Below are positions 5,517 to 5,696 of a stretch of DNA of 5,696 nt, piece after piece. Source of the stretch: Clostridiales bacterium (lineage in GTDB: Bacteria > Bacillota > Clostridia > Christensenellales > Aristaeellaceae); assembly GCA_004556395.1 (NCBI GenBank), contig SFHK01000108.1, positions 1-5,696 of the forward strand, written 5' to 3'. The notes below the pieces were generated by a model that searched no databases, was not told where the DNA came from, and saw only the letters and a program-made list of their open reading frames with translations. A program made the position numbers and the translations under genes. Position 1 is the stretch's first letter. Each line of letters begins with the position of its first letter.

Positions 5517-5696
5517 TTGAAAAGAACCCTGTCTGCGATCCTGTGCGCCGATTTGTGCCTTGTGGTCATGCTGGCGGGCGCTGCGCGGGCGGACATTGTG
5601 AAGCCGAACGACGACTTCTACTACTACGACGACGCGGGCGTGATGACCGACGCGACGCGCGCGATGATTTATTACAACAACGTCGAGCTTCAGAAG
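5517..5696 (+). CDS. Second TPM-domain protein gene, N-terminal part only (runs off the window)
   Basis: TTG at 5517 with AAGGAG at 5502-5507, again 9 bases upstream, begins a frame open to the window edge (60 codons). It encodes a signal peptide (MKRTLSAILCADLCLVVMLAGAARA, i.e. 25 residues, given here in two parts: MKRTLSAILCADLCLV and VMLAGAARA) followed by DIVKPNDDFYYYDD and the start of the TPM domain to VELQK. It matches the first copy (3483-3662) at 170 of 180 bases. The leaders are also alike (AAGGAGAG, then 7 bases, then TTG). An Asp at residue 12 interrupts the hydrophobic core where copy 1 has Ala, which may weaken export. The window ends at exactly the base before copy 1's deletion junction, so whether this copy has an intact domain cannot be seen. 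Confidence 0.88.
   Translation, partial: MKRTLSAILCADLCLVVMLAGAARADIVKPNDDFYYYDDAGVMTDATRAMIYYNNVELQK
5598..5696 (+). repeat. 99-base exact direct repeat, copy 2, at the window edge
   Basis: Identical to 3564-3662. The last base of the window is the last base of the repeat. A sequence stopping at the end of an exact repeat is what a short-read assembly graph produces at an unresolved branch. Confidence 0.95.

Noticed and set aside
4208..5596. Several Arg-rich minus-strand open frames over the array.
   Set aside because: Low-complexity translations of the complement of the repeats, overlapping one another and lacking start signals.

Overview
The window is GC-rich and reads almost entirely on the + strand. 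Gene content (an xpaC-telA pair, a LemA-like protein and a TPM-domain protein, with clean Shine-Dalgarno sites and a sigma-A-type promoter) suggests a high-GC Firmicute, probably a gut-type Clostridia lineage. That placement is inference from gene families and codon style; no rRNA or other marker is present.

Layout. The window opens inside the last codons of a gene resembling the C-terminus of AAA-ATPase-like/PD-(D/E)XK proteins (2-115). A complete exodeoxyribonuclease III/AP endonuclease gene follows (141-893). After a 135-base gap holding a good promoter (TTGAAG-17-TACAAT, 969-997) comes a tightly packed operon: an XpaC-family membrane protein (1029-1703), a TelA-family protein overlapping it by 8 bases (1696-2826), a one-TM protein with a LemA-like C-terminus (2842-3468), and a secreted or membrane TPM-domain protein with a Gly-rich tail (3483-4374). 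XpaC/TelA and LemA/TPM are each known neighbour pairs; here they appear to be joined in one transcription unit associated with the cell envelope.

The TPM gene is broken. An out-of-frame internal deletion at about 3662/3664 removes the middle of the TPM domain. The C-terminal half is intact but in another frame, and it carries a strong internal Shine-Dalgarno/ATG just before its TM helix.

From 4375 to 5419 there is no convincing gene. This is an array of degenerate copies of the Gly-rich 3' end of the TPM gene, each with its stop codon (or a mutated stop) and a spacer. Counting the real gene end, the tail motif occurs nine times at 109-159 base spacing. Three of the units form a clean 114/115-base tandem repeat. 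Straight after the array a second TPM gene begins (5517), with the same TTG start and leader. Its last 99 bases are identical to the first copy, and it stops at the window edge at exactly the base where the first copy has its deletion junction. This points to a tandemly duplicated, recombining TPM locus, to an assembly break or misjoin at the repeat, or to both.

I see no CRISPR array, transposase, integrase, tRNA or rRNA. The unusual part is the TPM duplication and tail-repeat array. I cannot claim a new system from it.
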